Source: Fluctibacter corallii (lineage in GTDB: Bacteria; Pseudomonadota; Gammaproteobacteria; Enterobacterales; Alteromonadaceae). Taken from it: a stretch of 64,000 nucleotides of DNA. Both the position numbers and the translations under genes were made by a program. Numbering within the stretch: the stretch's first letter is position 1; each line of letters begins with the position of its first letter. Shown here one piece after another: positions 27,300 through 36,373 of the stretch. The DNA is taken from assembly GCF_025751585.1 (NCBI RefSeq), contig NZ_JAOWKX010000003.1, positions 138,323 through 202,322 of the forward strand, given 5' to 3'. The notes beneath the pieces are model-generated. The model ran no database searches. It had not been told where the DNA came from and saw only the letters and a list, made by a program, of their open reading frames with translations.

Positions 27300-30041
27300 T
27301 TACAGCTGATACTGGCGTTTTAGCGCTTCAATGCGTTGTTTAGACGCCTCTTGCTGTAGCTCACGCTGCGCTAACTTACGCTTCGCCAATGCTGTTTTGT
27401 CAGCGGCGAGTAACGCCTCGATGTAATTGAGATAAATTTCTTCGTTTTGCATGTCATCGTTGATTGCGCGCTCATAGTATTTCAGCGCGTCATCGAAACG
27501 GGACTCAGCAACATATATTTGTGCAAGTGTATCCAGAGCTGCGGCATTTTCGGGCTGTAACTCAACCGCACGTAACGCAAATTCTTCTGCTTTGTCATTA
27601 TCTCCTTCTTGAGAGTAAAGGTAGGCGATATTGTTTAACACCACGAAATTATCACTTCGCAAGGCAAGTGTTTTTTCATAAGTGGCTGCGGCCTTTTTAG
27701 GATCGCTATTGATTTGGCGCTCAGCGAGCAACATTAAAGCGGCAATATCTGTTGGGTTTGATGCAATATGTTTTTCTAAAAGTTGAATCCCATCTTGCTG
27801 GCGATCTAGCAATTCTAATATCGCTAAATTTAATACAACGTTACGAGTATTTGAAACAGCTTCATATGCTGCCTTGGCCAGTGGAAGTGCATCTTGCGGT
27901 TGCTGTTCTGCTACGAGAATACGGGCAAGTGTACTCTTCATAATGGGCAAGGCTTGAATGTTGTCAGGTAGCGCGTTAAACATCTCTCTGGCTTGTACGA
28001 ATTGACCTGACATCACTGTAAAGTGCGTATTCAGCATGGCAATTTGAGAGTCATTACGATTTTCTAAAAAGCCTGAGGCAAGCTCTACGCCTTGCGTATA
28101 GTTTTGTCTGGCATCGAGAATCAGCAATTTCCCTAAAATGGCATCTTTATTAAGAGGCTGCAATGCTAGCCATTTATCATAATGCGACAAGGCTTTGTCA
28201 GTTTGATTCAAGCGTAACAGCAATTGACCGTATAAAGACCAAAGATTTGAAGCGGTTTGATTGTCGAAGGTGGTGTCTTCAAGCAGTGCCATCGACGCAT
28301 CATAATTTGCTTCAGAAAAGTGCATGCGTGCAACTAGCTCTTTCAGGGCCTTATTTTCTGGGGAGGTATTAAGTGCGTTTAGAGCGGGCGTCATTGCACC
28401 GTCAGATTGTTCTGAGGCTTTTTTGACTTGATAGTACGCGGCAATAGCAGGGATAAAATCTGCTTTTTGTGCGAGGATTTGGTTGATTTTATTCAGTGCC
28501 TGCTCATTTTGGCCTTGAGCTACATCAATGCGTGCTTCTGCCAATTGCACTATGCCGTTACCGGGTTCGATTTCGAGGGCTTTTGTTACTGCATTTCTGG
28601 CGTCAGTAAAGGCTTTCTGCTGAATATAAACCTCAGTTTTAAGAATATAAGGGTCAACGGAATTCGGCTCGGATGAGATCCAGTTTTCTGCTAGCGCTAA
28701 CGCTTTATCAAATTGTTGTGTGGCGAGGTAAGCGGTGCCTAATGTGGTTTTCGCGCTCTCTAATGCGGGTGATTTGTCGACGGCCTTTTCTAAGTCGAGA
28801 ATCCCTTCAACATTATTTAGTGATAATTTCAATACGCCAAGACGGGTAAGGTCTTCAGCAGATTGGCTGATGGTCTCACTTTTTTGTACCAAGGCTTTAG
28901 CTTCTTCCACATTGCCTGAACGAATGAGTTCATATCCTGTGCGAGAAAATAACGACGCATCGGATTCGGATACATTTTCGATTTTATTCAGTATTGTGCT
29001 GGCTTGCGACGTTAAACCTAGCTGCAATTGGCTGGCTGCCAACATTTTTAGTGCTGGATGCGCAGGGGGAAGGTCGCTAGCGATAAAGGCTAAATGGCGA
29101 TTCGTTCCTTCAAAATCTTGTCGTTGATACGCAGCGTAGCCTGCAACGAGACGAAGAGTTGGGTCTGTGTTGCCTTGATAAATCGCTTTCTCAGCGTATT
29201 CTTGGGCAACTTCGAATTCACCCTCTGCCGCGCTGGTTGTGGCTTTTAATTGGTTGAGTAATGGATTTTCTTTGCTGAGTTTGAGCAGTTCGTCAATATA
29301 GCCTGCCGCTTCTTTGGTATTTTGATTATTGACTAGCAGCCTAGCAAGAATGAATTTACTTTCTGTGTCTGCGCTGTCGTTTTTAACAAAGTCACGGTAT
29401 ACCGCAATCGCATCTTCTATGCGATTTAACTGCAAATACAGTCGCCCTTGCAGTTGCATAATGTCGGCATTCATCGGTGCTTGTTCTCTGAGCGATGCCA
29501 GTGATGTGAGTGCTTCGTCGTAGCCTTCATTCAAAATCAGGCCGACAACCTCAACCAAGCCTTTGTAGACAGAACGCGTATCTAGCGCTGATAGCTCTTC
29601 TACTAATGCGGCTGCCTCGCCTTGTTTATCTAGTGCCAGCAAGGATTGTAATTTTGCGAAGCCGACTTTTAGTTTTTCTACGTCAGACAGCCCCGTATTT
29701 TTTATGTCCATTTCACTTAATGCAGCGTGCGCATTGGTTTGCTTGTACGCTTGTGAAAGCAATGGCACGACTTCATTCACTGGGTAGCCTAAATCCATCG
29801 CGCGGCTCAGTTCTTTTTCAGCATTGGCGTATTCTTTACGTTGCATATACGCTTCACCGAGCAGAAAGCGTGCTTCTGCTGATTTTGGATCAAGTTGCAC
29901 TGCGTTTTTCAGTTCAACGATGGCTGCGGGGACGTTATCTTGTTCTAAAAAGGCCTTAGCAGAGGTGAGATGTTCATCACTTGTTTGCTGACCACAGCTG
30001 ATTAAAAAACCTAAACTTAATGCAATAAGTGACTTTTTCAT
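27300..30041 (-). CDS. prsT: PrsT-type TPR lipoprotein of PEP-CTERM/exosortase systems
   Basis: About 913 aa from the ATG at 30041, which has AAAGGAA 9 nt upstream. The in-frame extension to 30086 is rejected because the lipoprotein signal MKKSLIALSLGFLISCGQQT starts here, with lipidation at the Cys. The rest is an almost continuous array of TPR units (AAIVELKNAVQLDPKSAEAR near the start, then many similar). Length and architecture match PrsT proteins of exosortase/PEP-CTERM exopolysaccharide loci. No exosortase or glycan genes are in this window, so the pathway partners must be elsewhere. Confidence 0.8.
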   Translation of the reverse strand: MKKSLIALSLGFLISCGQQTSDEHLTSAKAFLEQDNVPAAIVELKNAVQLDPKSAEARFLLGEAYMQRKEYANAEKELSRAMDLGYPVNEVVPLLSQAYKQTNAHAALSEMDIKNTGLSDVEKLKVGFAKLQSLLALDKQGEAAALVEELSALDTRSVYKGLVEVVGLILNEGYDEALTSLASLREQAPMNADIMQLQGRLYLQLNRIEDAIAVYRDFVKNDSADTESKFILARLLVNNQNTKEAAGYIDELLKLSKENPLLNQLKATTSAAEGEFEVAQEYAEKAIYQGNTDPTLRLVAGYAAYQRQDFEGTNRHLAFIASDLPPAHPALKMLAASQLQLGLTSQASTILNKIENVSESDASLFSRTGYELIRSGNVEEAKALVQKSETISQSAEDLTRLGVLKLSLNNVEGILDLEKAVDKSPALESAKTTLGTAYLATQQFDKALALAENWISSEPNSVDPYILKTEVYIQQKAFTDARNAVTKALEIEPGNGIVQLAEARIDVAQGQNEQALNKINQILAQKADFIPAIAAYYQVKKASEQSDGAMTPALNALNTSPENKALKELVARMHFSEANYDASMALLEDTTFDNQTASNLWSLYGQLLLRLNQTDKALSHYDKWLALQPLNKDAILGKLLILDARQNYTQGVELASGFLENRNDSQIAMLNTHFTVMSGQFVQAREMFNALPDNIQALPIMKSTLARILVAEQQPQDALPLAKAAYEAVSNTRNVVLNLAILELLDRQQDGIQLLEKHIASNPTDIAALMLLAERQINSDPKKAAATYEKTLALRSDNFVVLNNIAYLYSQEGDNDKAEEFALRAVELQPENAAALDTLAQIYVAESRFDDALKYYERAINDDMQNEEIYLNYIEALLAADKTALAKRKLAQRELQQEASKQRIEALKRQYQL

Positions 30042-30175
30042 GAATACTGTTCCTTTCTTGCTTCGCTGCAATTGGTTAATGATCACACAGCGTTAACACT
30101 TTTTCCTGATTGCAGTTAACACGATTCGCTATTTTTTAATATTTCCGCACGGATTTTGTTCGAATCGCAGATATT

Positions 30176-30205
30176 TTGGTATATGCCCCAGAGATCTAAT
30201 ATAAT
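30176..30205 (+). promoter_or_regulatory. Probable promoter of the DEAD-box helicase gene
   Basis: TTGGTA (30176-30181), an 18-bp spacer and a perfect TATAAT (30200-30205), leaving a 5' leader of about 90 nt. Long leaders are usual for cold-inducible helicase mRNAs; no specific structure was recognised. Confidence 0.6.
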
Positions 30206-30303
30206 TGCGTTGTTGTACTTTGTCGGCGCAACACCATACGCATGACTATGATTTTCTCATCATTCCTTTCAGATTGTAATAAGCCGACCACCAGGGATAC
30301 TTA

Positions 30304-32022
30304 ATGACCAACACTGCAGAACTCAGTTTTAAAGACCTAAATCTACCTGAACCTATTTTAAAGGCCCTTGATAAGGTTGGCTATGAAAAGCCTTCACCTA
30401 TTCAGGCCGAGAGCATTCCATTGATTTTGGAAGGCCATGACTTGCTTGGACAAGCACAAACGGGTACGGGTAAAACGGCTGCATTTGCGTTGCCTATGCT
30501 GGCACAGGTTGACGCCGATGACAATTACCCACAACTACTTGTACTTGCTCCAACACGCGAACTTGCGATTCAGGTGGCAGAGGCTTTCCAGGTATATGCG
30601 AGTTTCTCTAAGAAAATTCGCGTATTGCCGATCTACGGTGGACAGGCCTATGATAATCAGATTCGTCAATTGAAGCGCGGTGTGCAGGTGGTAGTTGGTA
30701 CGCCTGGCCGTGTAATTGACCACATTAAAAAAGGCACGCTCAAGCTAGATAAGCTTAAGTTTCTTGTGCTGGACGAAGCGGACGAAATGTTACGCATGGG
30801 CTTTATTGACGATGTTGAATGGATTCTTAGTCATGCTCCTGAAGACCGTCAGACTGCGCTGTTTTCGGCGACGATGCCGGAACCAATTCGTAAGATAACC
30901 AAGCGTTACCTGAACGAACCCAAGCATGTAAAAATTGCGTCTAAAGTGAGCACCGCAAGCACAATCCGTCAGCGTTATTGCCAAGTAGCGGGACATCACA
31001 AGCTTGAAGCGTTAACTCGTATCATGGAAGTCGAAGAGTTTGACGGCATGATTATCTTCGTGCGAACCAAAACCGCCACGATGGAGCTATCTGAAAAATT
31101 ATCAGCACGAGGGTATGACGTAGAACCTCTTAACGGTGATATTCCACAGAAATCCCGTGAACGTACAGTTGATCGCCTTAAGCAAGGACAGGTTGATATT
31201 CTGGTTGCAACCGATGTTGTAGCACGAGGCCTAGATGTAGAGCGCGTGAGCCACGTTATTAACTTTGATATTCCTTACGACACCGAGTCATATGTACACC
31301 GTATTGGTCGTACTGGCCGTGCTGGTCGTCAGGGTGACGCGATATTGTTTATTTCTCACCGCGAGAAGCGTTTGTTGTTTGCTATCGAGAAAACGACGAA
31401 GCAGCGCATCGAATCGATGCCGATCCCAAGCATTTCAGAATTGAACGAAACGCGTCTGAGCCGCTTCAAAGCGAGTGTATTCGAAGCGATGAAAGATGAT
31501 TCTATCGAAGCGTTAATGCCTGTGATTGAAAGCATTCAAACAGAAAGTGAAGCTGAACCAGAAGTGATCATGGCTGCATTAGCTAAGATTGCACAAGGTG
31601 ATGAGCCGCTTATTTTAAGTGAAAGTGATCGACCTGACCTGAATGCACGTGCACCTCGCGAAAGACGCGACGATCGCCGTGGTGAGCGCGGTGAGCGTGG
31701 CGGTAGAGATGATCGTCGTGGCGGTCGTAATCGCACGCGTAGCAAGCCCGAAGAAGGCATGCGTCGTTATCGTATAGAGGTTGGCCATGCTCACGGTGCT
31801 AAGCCGGGCAATATCGTAGGCGCTATTGCTAACGAAGCAAACATAAATAGTAAGCATATTGGTGCTATCGAGATTTATGACAACTTCAGTACGGTAGATT
31901 TACCAGACGGTATGCCAAAAGAAACGCAAGCAATCTTGCAAAAAGCACGCGTTGCAGGGCAAAGAATGTCAATCCGTGAATGGAGCGACGAGCCACCTAA
32001 GCGTCGTCAGAAAAAACAATAA
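30304..32022 (+). CDS. deaD: ATP-dependent RNA helicase DeaD/CsdA
   Basis: 572 aa. The helicase motifs appear in order: AQTGTGKTAAF (I), PTRELAIQ (Ia), LDEADEML (II), FSATMP (III) and HRIGRTGRAGR (VI). A Gly/Arg-rich linker (RRDDRRGERGERGG) leads to a DbpA-like RNA-binding domain (RYRIEVGHAHGAKPGNIVGA). It remodels ribosome and mRNA structure, especially in the cold. It is shorter than E. coli DeaD mainly at the C-terminal tail. Confidence 0.95.
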   Translation: MTNTAELSFKDLNLPEPILKALDKVGYEKPSPIQAESIPLILEGHDLLGQAQTGTGKTAAFALPMLAQVDADDNYPQLLVLAPTRELAIQVAEAFQVYASFSKKIRVLPIYGGQAYDNQIRQLKRGVQVVVGTPGRVIDHIKKGTLKLDKLKFLVLDEADEMLRMGFIDDVEWILSHAPEDRQTALFSATMPEPIRKITKRYLNEPKHVKIASKVSTASTIRQRYCQVAGHHKLEALTRIMEVEEFDGMIIFVRTKTATMELSEKLSARGYDVEPLNGDIPQKSRERTVDRLKQGQVDILVATDVVARGLDVERVSHVINFDIPYDTESYVHRIGRTGRAGRQGDAILFISHREKRLLFAIEKTTKQRIESMPIPSISELNETRLSRFKASVFEAMKDDSIEALMPVIESIQTESEAEPEVIMAALAKIAQGDEPLILSESDRPDLNARAPRERRDDRRGERGERGGRDDRRGGRNRTRSKPEEGMRRYRIEVGHAHGAKPGNIVGAIANEANINSKHIGAIEIYDNFSTVDLPDGMPKETQAILQKARVAGQRMSIREWSDEPPKRRQKKQ

Positions 32023-32030
32023 TTTACACC

Positions 32031-32063
32031 AAATAAGCCCATCCTAGTGATGGGCTTATTTTT
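32031..32063 (+). terminator. Rho-independent terminator after deaD
   Basis: AAATAAGCCCATC pairs with GATGGGCTTATTT across loop CTAGT and runs into Ts. The long perfect stem directly follows the deaD stop. Confidence 0.92.
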
Positions 32064-32175
32064 ATGTGGAATATAAATGAATTTTTGATGCTTTGTGGGA
32101 ATATAAAAACAAGGCAAAATAGACGCCTATTTGCGCTTATGCGTGTTGTCGATTTTTCGTGTGAGTAAATAAACC

Positions 32176-33555
32176 ATGCAATACTTTCCAGTGTTCTTAG
32201 ATGCAAAACAAATGCAGTGCCTTGTTGTTGGTGCTGGCGAGGTTGCTGCGCGAAAAATAGAGCTACTCCTTAAATCGCCTGCAAATATTACCGTTGTTGC
32301 GCCTTGGGTATGCGACACAGTTGAACAGTTTGCTAAAGAAAAAAAGGTCTCACTGGTTCGTTCCGTTTTTCTACCCGAGCACCTCGAAGGTAAAAACATT
32401 GTTTTTGTTGCGACAGATAGCAGTGACGTTAACGCACATGTACATCAACTTGCTCAGCAACAACATATCATGGTCAACGTGGTCGACAACACACCACTGT
32501 GTTCGTTTATTACGCCCTCTATTGTAGACCGTGCACCTATTACCATTGCAATGAGTAGTGGTGGCGTTGCACCTGTCCTTTTGCGCTACTTACGCCAAAA
32601 ACTGGAAGGGTATATTCCTCAGAACATACGTTTGCTCGGACAATTTGCTGAGGGCTTTCGAGATAGAGTTAAAGGTGCGTTTACCACGGTCACTCAGCGT
32701 CGTTATTTCTGGGAGTCGGTATTTGATGGCGATATCGCAGAACATGTGCTTAAAGGTGACAATGAAACCGCTGAAGCATTGATGGAAAAAGCGCTAGCGT
32801 CGCCACAAGACTATCAGGAAAAAGGCGAAGTGTATTTAATTGGTGCTGGCCCAGGCGATCCTGAATTACTGACATTTCGGGCGTTAAGACTGATGCAAAA
32901 AGCGGATGTTGTTGTGTATGACCGACTGGTATCGAAAGAGATTCTGGAGTTAGTGCGTCGCGATGCGGAAAAGATTTATGTGGGTAAAGCGAAAAGCAAT
33001 CATACCGTTCCACAAGAAGAGATAAACCAGATTCTTGTACGCGAAGCGCAAAAAGGTAATCGCGTGGTGCGACTAAAAGGAGGCGATCCGTTTATATTCG
33101 GACGTGGCGGTGAAGAAATCGACACTTTGGTTGATGCGGGCATTGGCTTTCAGGTGGTTCCAGGCATTACCGCAGCAAGTGGCGCATCCAGTTATGCAGG
33201 TATTCCGCTTACTCATAGAGATCATGCTCAGTCTGTGGTATTTGCAACAGGCCATTTGCGAGACAATACTATCGAGCTCGATTGGCCCGCCTTGGTACAG
33301 AAAAATCAAACCATGGTATTTTATATGGGGCTGACAGGATTACCTGTTATCTGCGAAAAGCTCATTGCGCATGGTGTCGCTGAGTCAATGCCGATTGCGT
33401 TGATCGAGAACGCCACCCTTCCACACCAGCGGGTGATCACAGGTACGTTATCGACCATTGTCGAAGAGGCTGAAAAGCAGAATATCAAACCGCCAGCGCT
33501 AATTATTGCGGGTTCAGTAGTTACCCTCAGAGAAAAGCTAAATTGGTTTAATTAG
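32176..33555 (+). CDS. cysG: Siroheme synthase, trifunctional
   Basis: 459 aa, standard CysG length. The N-terminal NAD-dependent precorrin-2 dehydrogenase/ferrochelatase half carries VVGAGEVAARKIELLL. The C-terminal uroporphyrinogen-III methyltransferase half carries VYLIGAGPGDPELLTFRALR and VVRLKGGDPFIFGRGGEE. It makes siroheme for sulfite and nitrite reductases. No cys or nir genes flank it here. Confidence 0.97.
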   Translation: MQYFPVFLDAKQMQCLVVGAGEVAARKIELLLKSPANITVVAPWVCDTVEQFAKEKKVSLVRSVFLPEHLEGKNIVFVATDSSDVNAHVHQLAQQQHIMVNVVDNTPLCSFITPSIVDRAPITIAMSSGGVAPVLLRYLRQKLEGYIPQNIRLLGQFAEGFRDRVKGAFTTVTQRRYFWESVFDGDIAEHVLKGDNETAEALMEKALASPQDYQEKGEVYLIGAGPGDPELLTFRALRLMQKADVVVYDRLVSKEILELVRRDAEKIYVGKAKSNHTVPQEEINQILVREAQKGNRVVRLKGGDPFIFGRGGEEIDTLVDAGIGFQVVPGITAASGASSYAGIPLTHRDHAQSVVFATGHLRDNTIELDWPALVQKNQTMVFYMGLTGLPVICEKLIAHGVAESMPIALIENATLPHQRVITGTLSTIVEEAEKQNIKPPALIIAGSVVTLREKLNWFN

Positions 33556-33634
33556 TTTGTCGCGACAAGATTTTTTAGCTAAAAGTGATAGTGATAGGAT
33601 ATAGTCAACGTCGCTTTTTAGATTGGAGATACGT

Positions 33635-34576
33635 TTGTCTCGCGTCGCATGTCTGATTTTCGTCTTAACAAGCTTTGCTGTTTGCGGACAGCAAACACGG
33701 TTTTCTCGCAGCGCCGAAGAGGGCGGCGTTACCTTGCATTATGCATGGCTAGATCATCAAAATGACAAGCAAACACTGTCGTTAACGTATCCGTTATCCC
33801 TTGCCAATACGCCCTACCAAAAAGTAAAAAATTATCGTCCTGATGTTGCACAGCGCCATGTATTTGTTGAGCTGATGCGATTGGCACAAAAGATTGACCC
33901 ACGGGAAGCGTCGGTGTCTGTAAAGCAGCAAAACGGACGGATTGCCATTAATGTAAGAAGCCGTGAGCAAGCTATGGTAGACAAATGGATGGCTGAGATG
34001 AAACAAAAAGAGCAAACCATTTATCAAGACTATTTGGCTGCAAACTACTACACGCGGTTTACAAATTTTGCTGGGCAAACCGCCATTAAGCCCGATCATA
34101 TTCGCTATATCAAAGACAGCGAGGCATTTTTACAGCCGATTGTGCAGCAGGTGTTTGAGGCTGTTGGCAGTGCCAGAGATACCCGCGCGTATATTGATTA
34201 TGTGTTGTCGCTAATTCAAGCGATTCCATACGATGAATTACAAGATAAGTCGATTTCTCGTGGTTCAGGCTATATGCCTCCGATGGATGTCCTGAATAAT
34301 AATTTAGGGGATTGTGATAGCAAAAGCGCTTTAATGGCAGGGCTACTGCGCGCGTTAATTCCGGGGTTGAGTATGGCAATTGTTTATCTCCCTGATCATG
34401 CTTTGTTGGCAGTAAATGTGCCTAAAAAAGATAATGAGGCAATCGTAGAGATTGATGGAATGCGTTTTTTACTTATGGAGCCAACAGGCCCTGCGATGTT
34501 ACCAGCGGGAGAAATTGCAGACACTAGCCAACTAAAAATTGATATGGGGATGTTTTCTTACGAACGCGTACCCTAA
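33635..34576 (+). CDS. Exported transglutaminase-like cysteine peptidase family protein
   Basis: About 313 aa with a signal peptide (MSRVACLIFVLTSFAVCGQQ). I use TTG 33635 because GGAGAT is about 6 nt upstream; TTG 33623 would add four residues and overlap that site. The segment NNLGDCDSKSALMAGLLRAL resembles the nucleophile helix of transglutaminase-like proteases (Cys in GDCDSK), with YLPDHALLAV giving a possible catalytic His and LMEPTGP a later acidic site. The function is unknown; it may process periplasmic peptides or proteins. Confidence 0.55.
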   Translation: MSRVACLIFVLTSFAVCGQQTRFSRSAEEGGVTLHYAWLDHQNDKQTLSLTYPLSLANTPYQKVKNYRPDVAQRHVFVELMRLAQKIDPREASVSVKQQNGRIAINVRSREQAMVDKWMAEMKQKEQTIYQDYLAANYYTRFTNFAGQTAIKPDHIRYIKDSEAFLQPIVQQVFEAVGSARDTRAYIDYVLSLIQAIPYDELQDKSISRGSGYMPPMDVLNNNLGDCDSKSALMAGLLRALIPGLSMAIVYLPDHALLAVNVPKKDNEAIVEIDGMRFLLMEPTGPAMLPAGEIADTSQLKIDMGMFSYERVP

Positions 34577-34647
34577 TTTGCGCCGTTAATAAGAAATGGT
34601 GCTTCTCGTCATAAAAATGTCATAAATTTCCTGTTAGCTATTTAAAT

Positions 34648-34666
34648 GAAAATAGTTATCATTTAT
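34648..34666 (+). promoter_or_regulatory. Possible Fur box
   Basis: GAAAATAGTTATCATTTAT matches the 19-bp Fur consensus at about 12 of 19 positions by hand, 32 bp upstream of the next gene. It is weaker than the site at 8964-8988. Confidence 0.35.
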
Positions 34667-34698
34667 ATTATTGCCATTCATCGTCCCAAGGATTAATT

Positions 34699-35190
34699 AT
34701 GACAAAGCTTCTTAGCCTTACGGCAGTAATGACTCTAGTTTCTTCCGCTGTATTCGCGCACCCCTCAAACCACTGGGATGCTTACGAAAAACAATCTCAA
34801 TTACTGGTTAATGATATCGAAAATGCACCGATAAACGTGATTGCCAGTGATGCAAAAATTTTGGTTAGAATGGCAAAAGAAGATATTCTTCCCGCATTTT
34901 CCAAAGCCAACCCTGTTTGCGAAGAGTATGTTCAGGCCATTATTGATGCCAGTGATCACATGCAAACCCTGTCTTTAGATCAAATTGAAAAAGACTATCA
35001 CGCAGACGGCAAACTTCCGGCAATGAAAGATCCGGTGTGCTATCACGCCAAAGACATGTTGGTTCACCCAGCTACCGTCGTGGTAATGGCAAAAACTGAA
35101 AAAGACAGCACGGCGATGCGCGAAAGCATGAAGCATGAAATTGATGAAGTGATTGAACACTTCCATCAAGCGCGTCCCAAGCAGCACTAA
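34699..35190 (+). CDS. Small exported His-rich protein of unknown function
   Basis: 163 aa. A signal peptide is cleaved after VFA (near residue 21). The mature protein has several His (about ten, including the tail EHFHQARPKQH) and two Cys (in NPVCEEY and DPVCYHAK) that could pair. I do not recognise a family. A possible Fur box upstream and the metal-binding residues suggest, as inference only, a role in metal homeostasis. It lies just outside the left direct repeat of the island. Confidence 0.65.
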   Translation: MTKLLSLTAVMTLVSSAVFAHPSNHWDAYEKQSQLLVNDIENAPINVIASDAKILVRMAKEDILPAFSKANPVCEEYVQAIIDASDHMQTLSLDQIEKDYHADGKLPAMKDPVCYHAKDMLVHPATVVVMAKTEKDSTAMRESMKHEIDEVIEHFHQARPKQH

Positions 35191-35201
35191 TCACCCATGT
35201 T

Positions 35202-35341
35202 ACAGGCGTAAATCACGCCTGTGACTTCTCTCCCGTTTTCGCCGAGTTGGCGACAGAACAGAATATGGCTGGAGTAGGGTTAATCAGATTCCCAAAACAG
35301 CATCGCAGCACATAACACAATCATTTCTGGAACAAACACGG
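35202..35341 (+). repeat. Left 140-bp direct repeat bounding the ATP-grasp island
   Basis: Aligns without gaps to 55801-55940, with about 16 mismatches by hand (about 89% identity). It begins with the inverted repeat ACAGGCGT / ACGCCTGT, continues through TTCTCTCCCGTTTTCGCCGA and ends inside a 3' fragment of the gene that is intact at the right repeat. Direct orientation plus a duplicated gene end is the arrangement left by site-specific insertion at a gene 3' end, or by recombination between copies. The following 35342-35467 holds nothing I recognise. Confidence 0.75.
35280..35341 (-). pseudogene. 3'-end fragment of a paralogue of the 55879-56235 gene
   Basis: The minus strand encodes VFVPEMIVLCAAMLFWESD and a stop, matching the last residues (FAPEVIVLCIAMLFWESD) of the small membrane protein at 55879-56235. 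Similarity ends abruptly at 35341, so only the C-terminal 20 or so codons are present. Confidence 0.75.
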
Positions 35342-35467
35342 CGTAATTGAGCGAACGTCATTGATTTATCCGTGTCGCTATTCACGCTTTTTATACCGAA
35401 ATAAATGCACGCTTTTACACATTAAATATCTATCAACTACGCGAGCTATGTAAATCCCATTTGGAAT

Positions 35468-36226
35468 TTAATGCGATACGTACCTAATCAACATTGCTGT
35501 ACACATTATTACCACCAAAATCCGCAAGTATATGATTGATATTCTGAAGAGGCAGTGTGATGCTATCCAGGCTCCTACTGATTGGCCGACCATCATTATG
35601 ATCCCAATAGACCAGAGAATTTGTCCAAAAAATAGAAAGACAAAAAGGGAGCCTATGTTGGTTGCGCAATTCAGTATCTTAGCGGTTGCTGTAGCTTGAA
35701 GAAATGTTTGAGCTCGGCAAACACGTCCAGCTAAAGTAAAAAAAGAGCCTGTTCCAGGTCCAAGTATCCCATCATACACACCAATCGCTGGCACTATGTA
35801 TTTTTGATAGCTTACCGACGACAATTTTGGCTGCTTGTTTTCTTCATTTTTCGTGGGAGTGAGTAGAAAATAGATGCCGGTAATACAAAGCGCGACGGGA
35901 ATAATAACTTCCAACATGTCTGTATTAATAATTTGTACAAGTAAGGCACCAACTACCGCTCCAATGAAAGCAACGATGATAAGACAATTAACCACTTTCC
36001 ACTTCACACGACCATGGCGTAACATCATCAATGCAGATGTCGCGGTTCCCATACTCGCTTGCAGCTTGTTAGTCGCTAACGCACCCATTGGTGGTACTCC
36101 AGCCATCATCAAAGCCGGCAGAGTAATTAGGCCACCACCTCCTGCCAGTGTGTCCAAAAAGCCTGCGAAAAGAGCAGCTACGAATAGAAAAGTAGCCAGC
36201 TCACTGCTTATATTAAGAATTTCCAA
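35468..36226 (-). CDS. TauE/SafE (TSUP) family membrane permease
   Basis: 252 aa with about eight membrane segments. The glycine-rich LAGGGGLITLPALMMAG near residues 28-44 and the repeat-like YDGILGPGTGSFFTL near 150-164 are the two half-motifs of the TSUP family. Members export or import sulfite, sulfonates or other small organic anions. It is divergent from a LysR gene, the usual regulator arrangement. Being next to a cluster with cysteine dioxygenase, it could export sulfite or a sulfonate, but that link is inference. Confidence 0.85.
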   Translation of the reverse strand: MEILNISSELATFLFVAALFAGFLDTLAGGGGLITLPALMMAGVPPMGALATNKLQASMGTATSALMMLRHGRVKWKVVNCLIIVAFIGAVVGALLVQIINTDMLEVIIPVALCITGIYFLLTPTKNEENKQPKLSSVSYQKYIVPAIGVYDGILGPGTGSFFTLAGRVCRAQTFLQATATAKILNCATNIGSLFVFLFFGQILWSIGIIMMVGQSVGAWIASHCLFRISIIYLRILVVIMCTAMLIRYVSH

Positions 36227-36373
36227 CCTACCCTCTCTTGCCTCTACGGTCTGAAAAGCGCCTGCCTGCTATAAGGAGCGCGCTTTAATGAACGATATCG
36301 TAGCGTGATAGTATCAGTCGATCATGAAGTGTGATATTAATGTTATTTAACTATATAGTTAAGATTGAATCTA

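Noticed and set aside
30042..30086. Upstream start for the PrsT lipoprotein
   Set aside because: It would bury the lipoprotein signal peptide; the ATG at 30041 has an AAAGGAA site.
31536..31857. Minus-strand Arg/Ser-rich ORFs inside deaD
   Set aside because: They are antisense shadows of the Gly/Arg-rich linker of the helicase.
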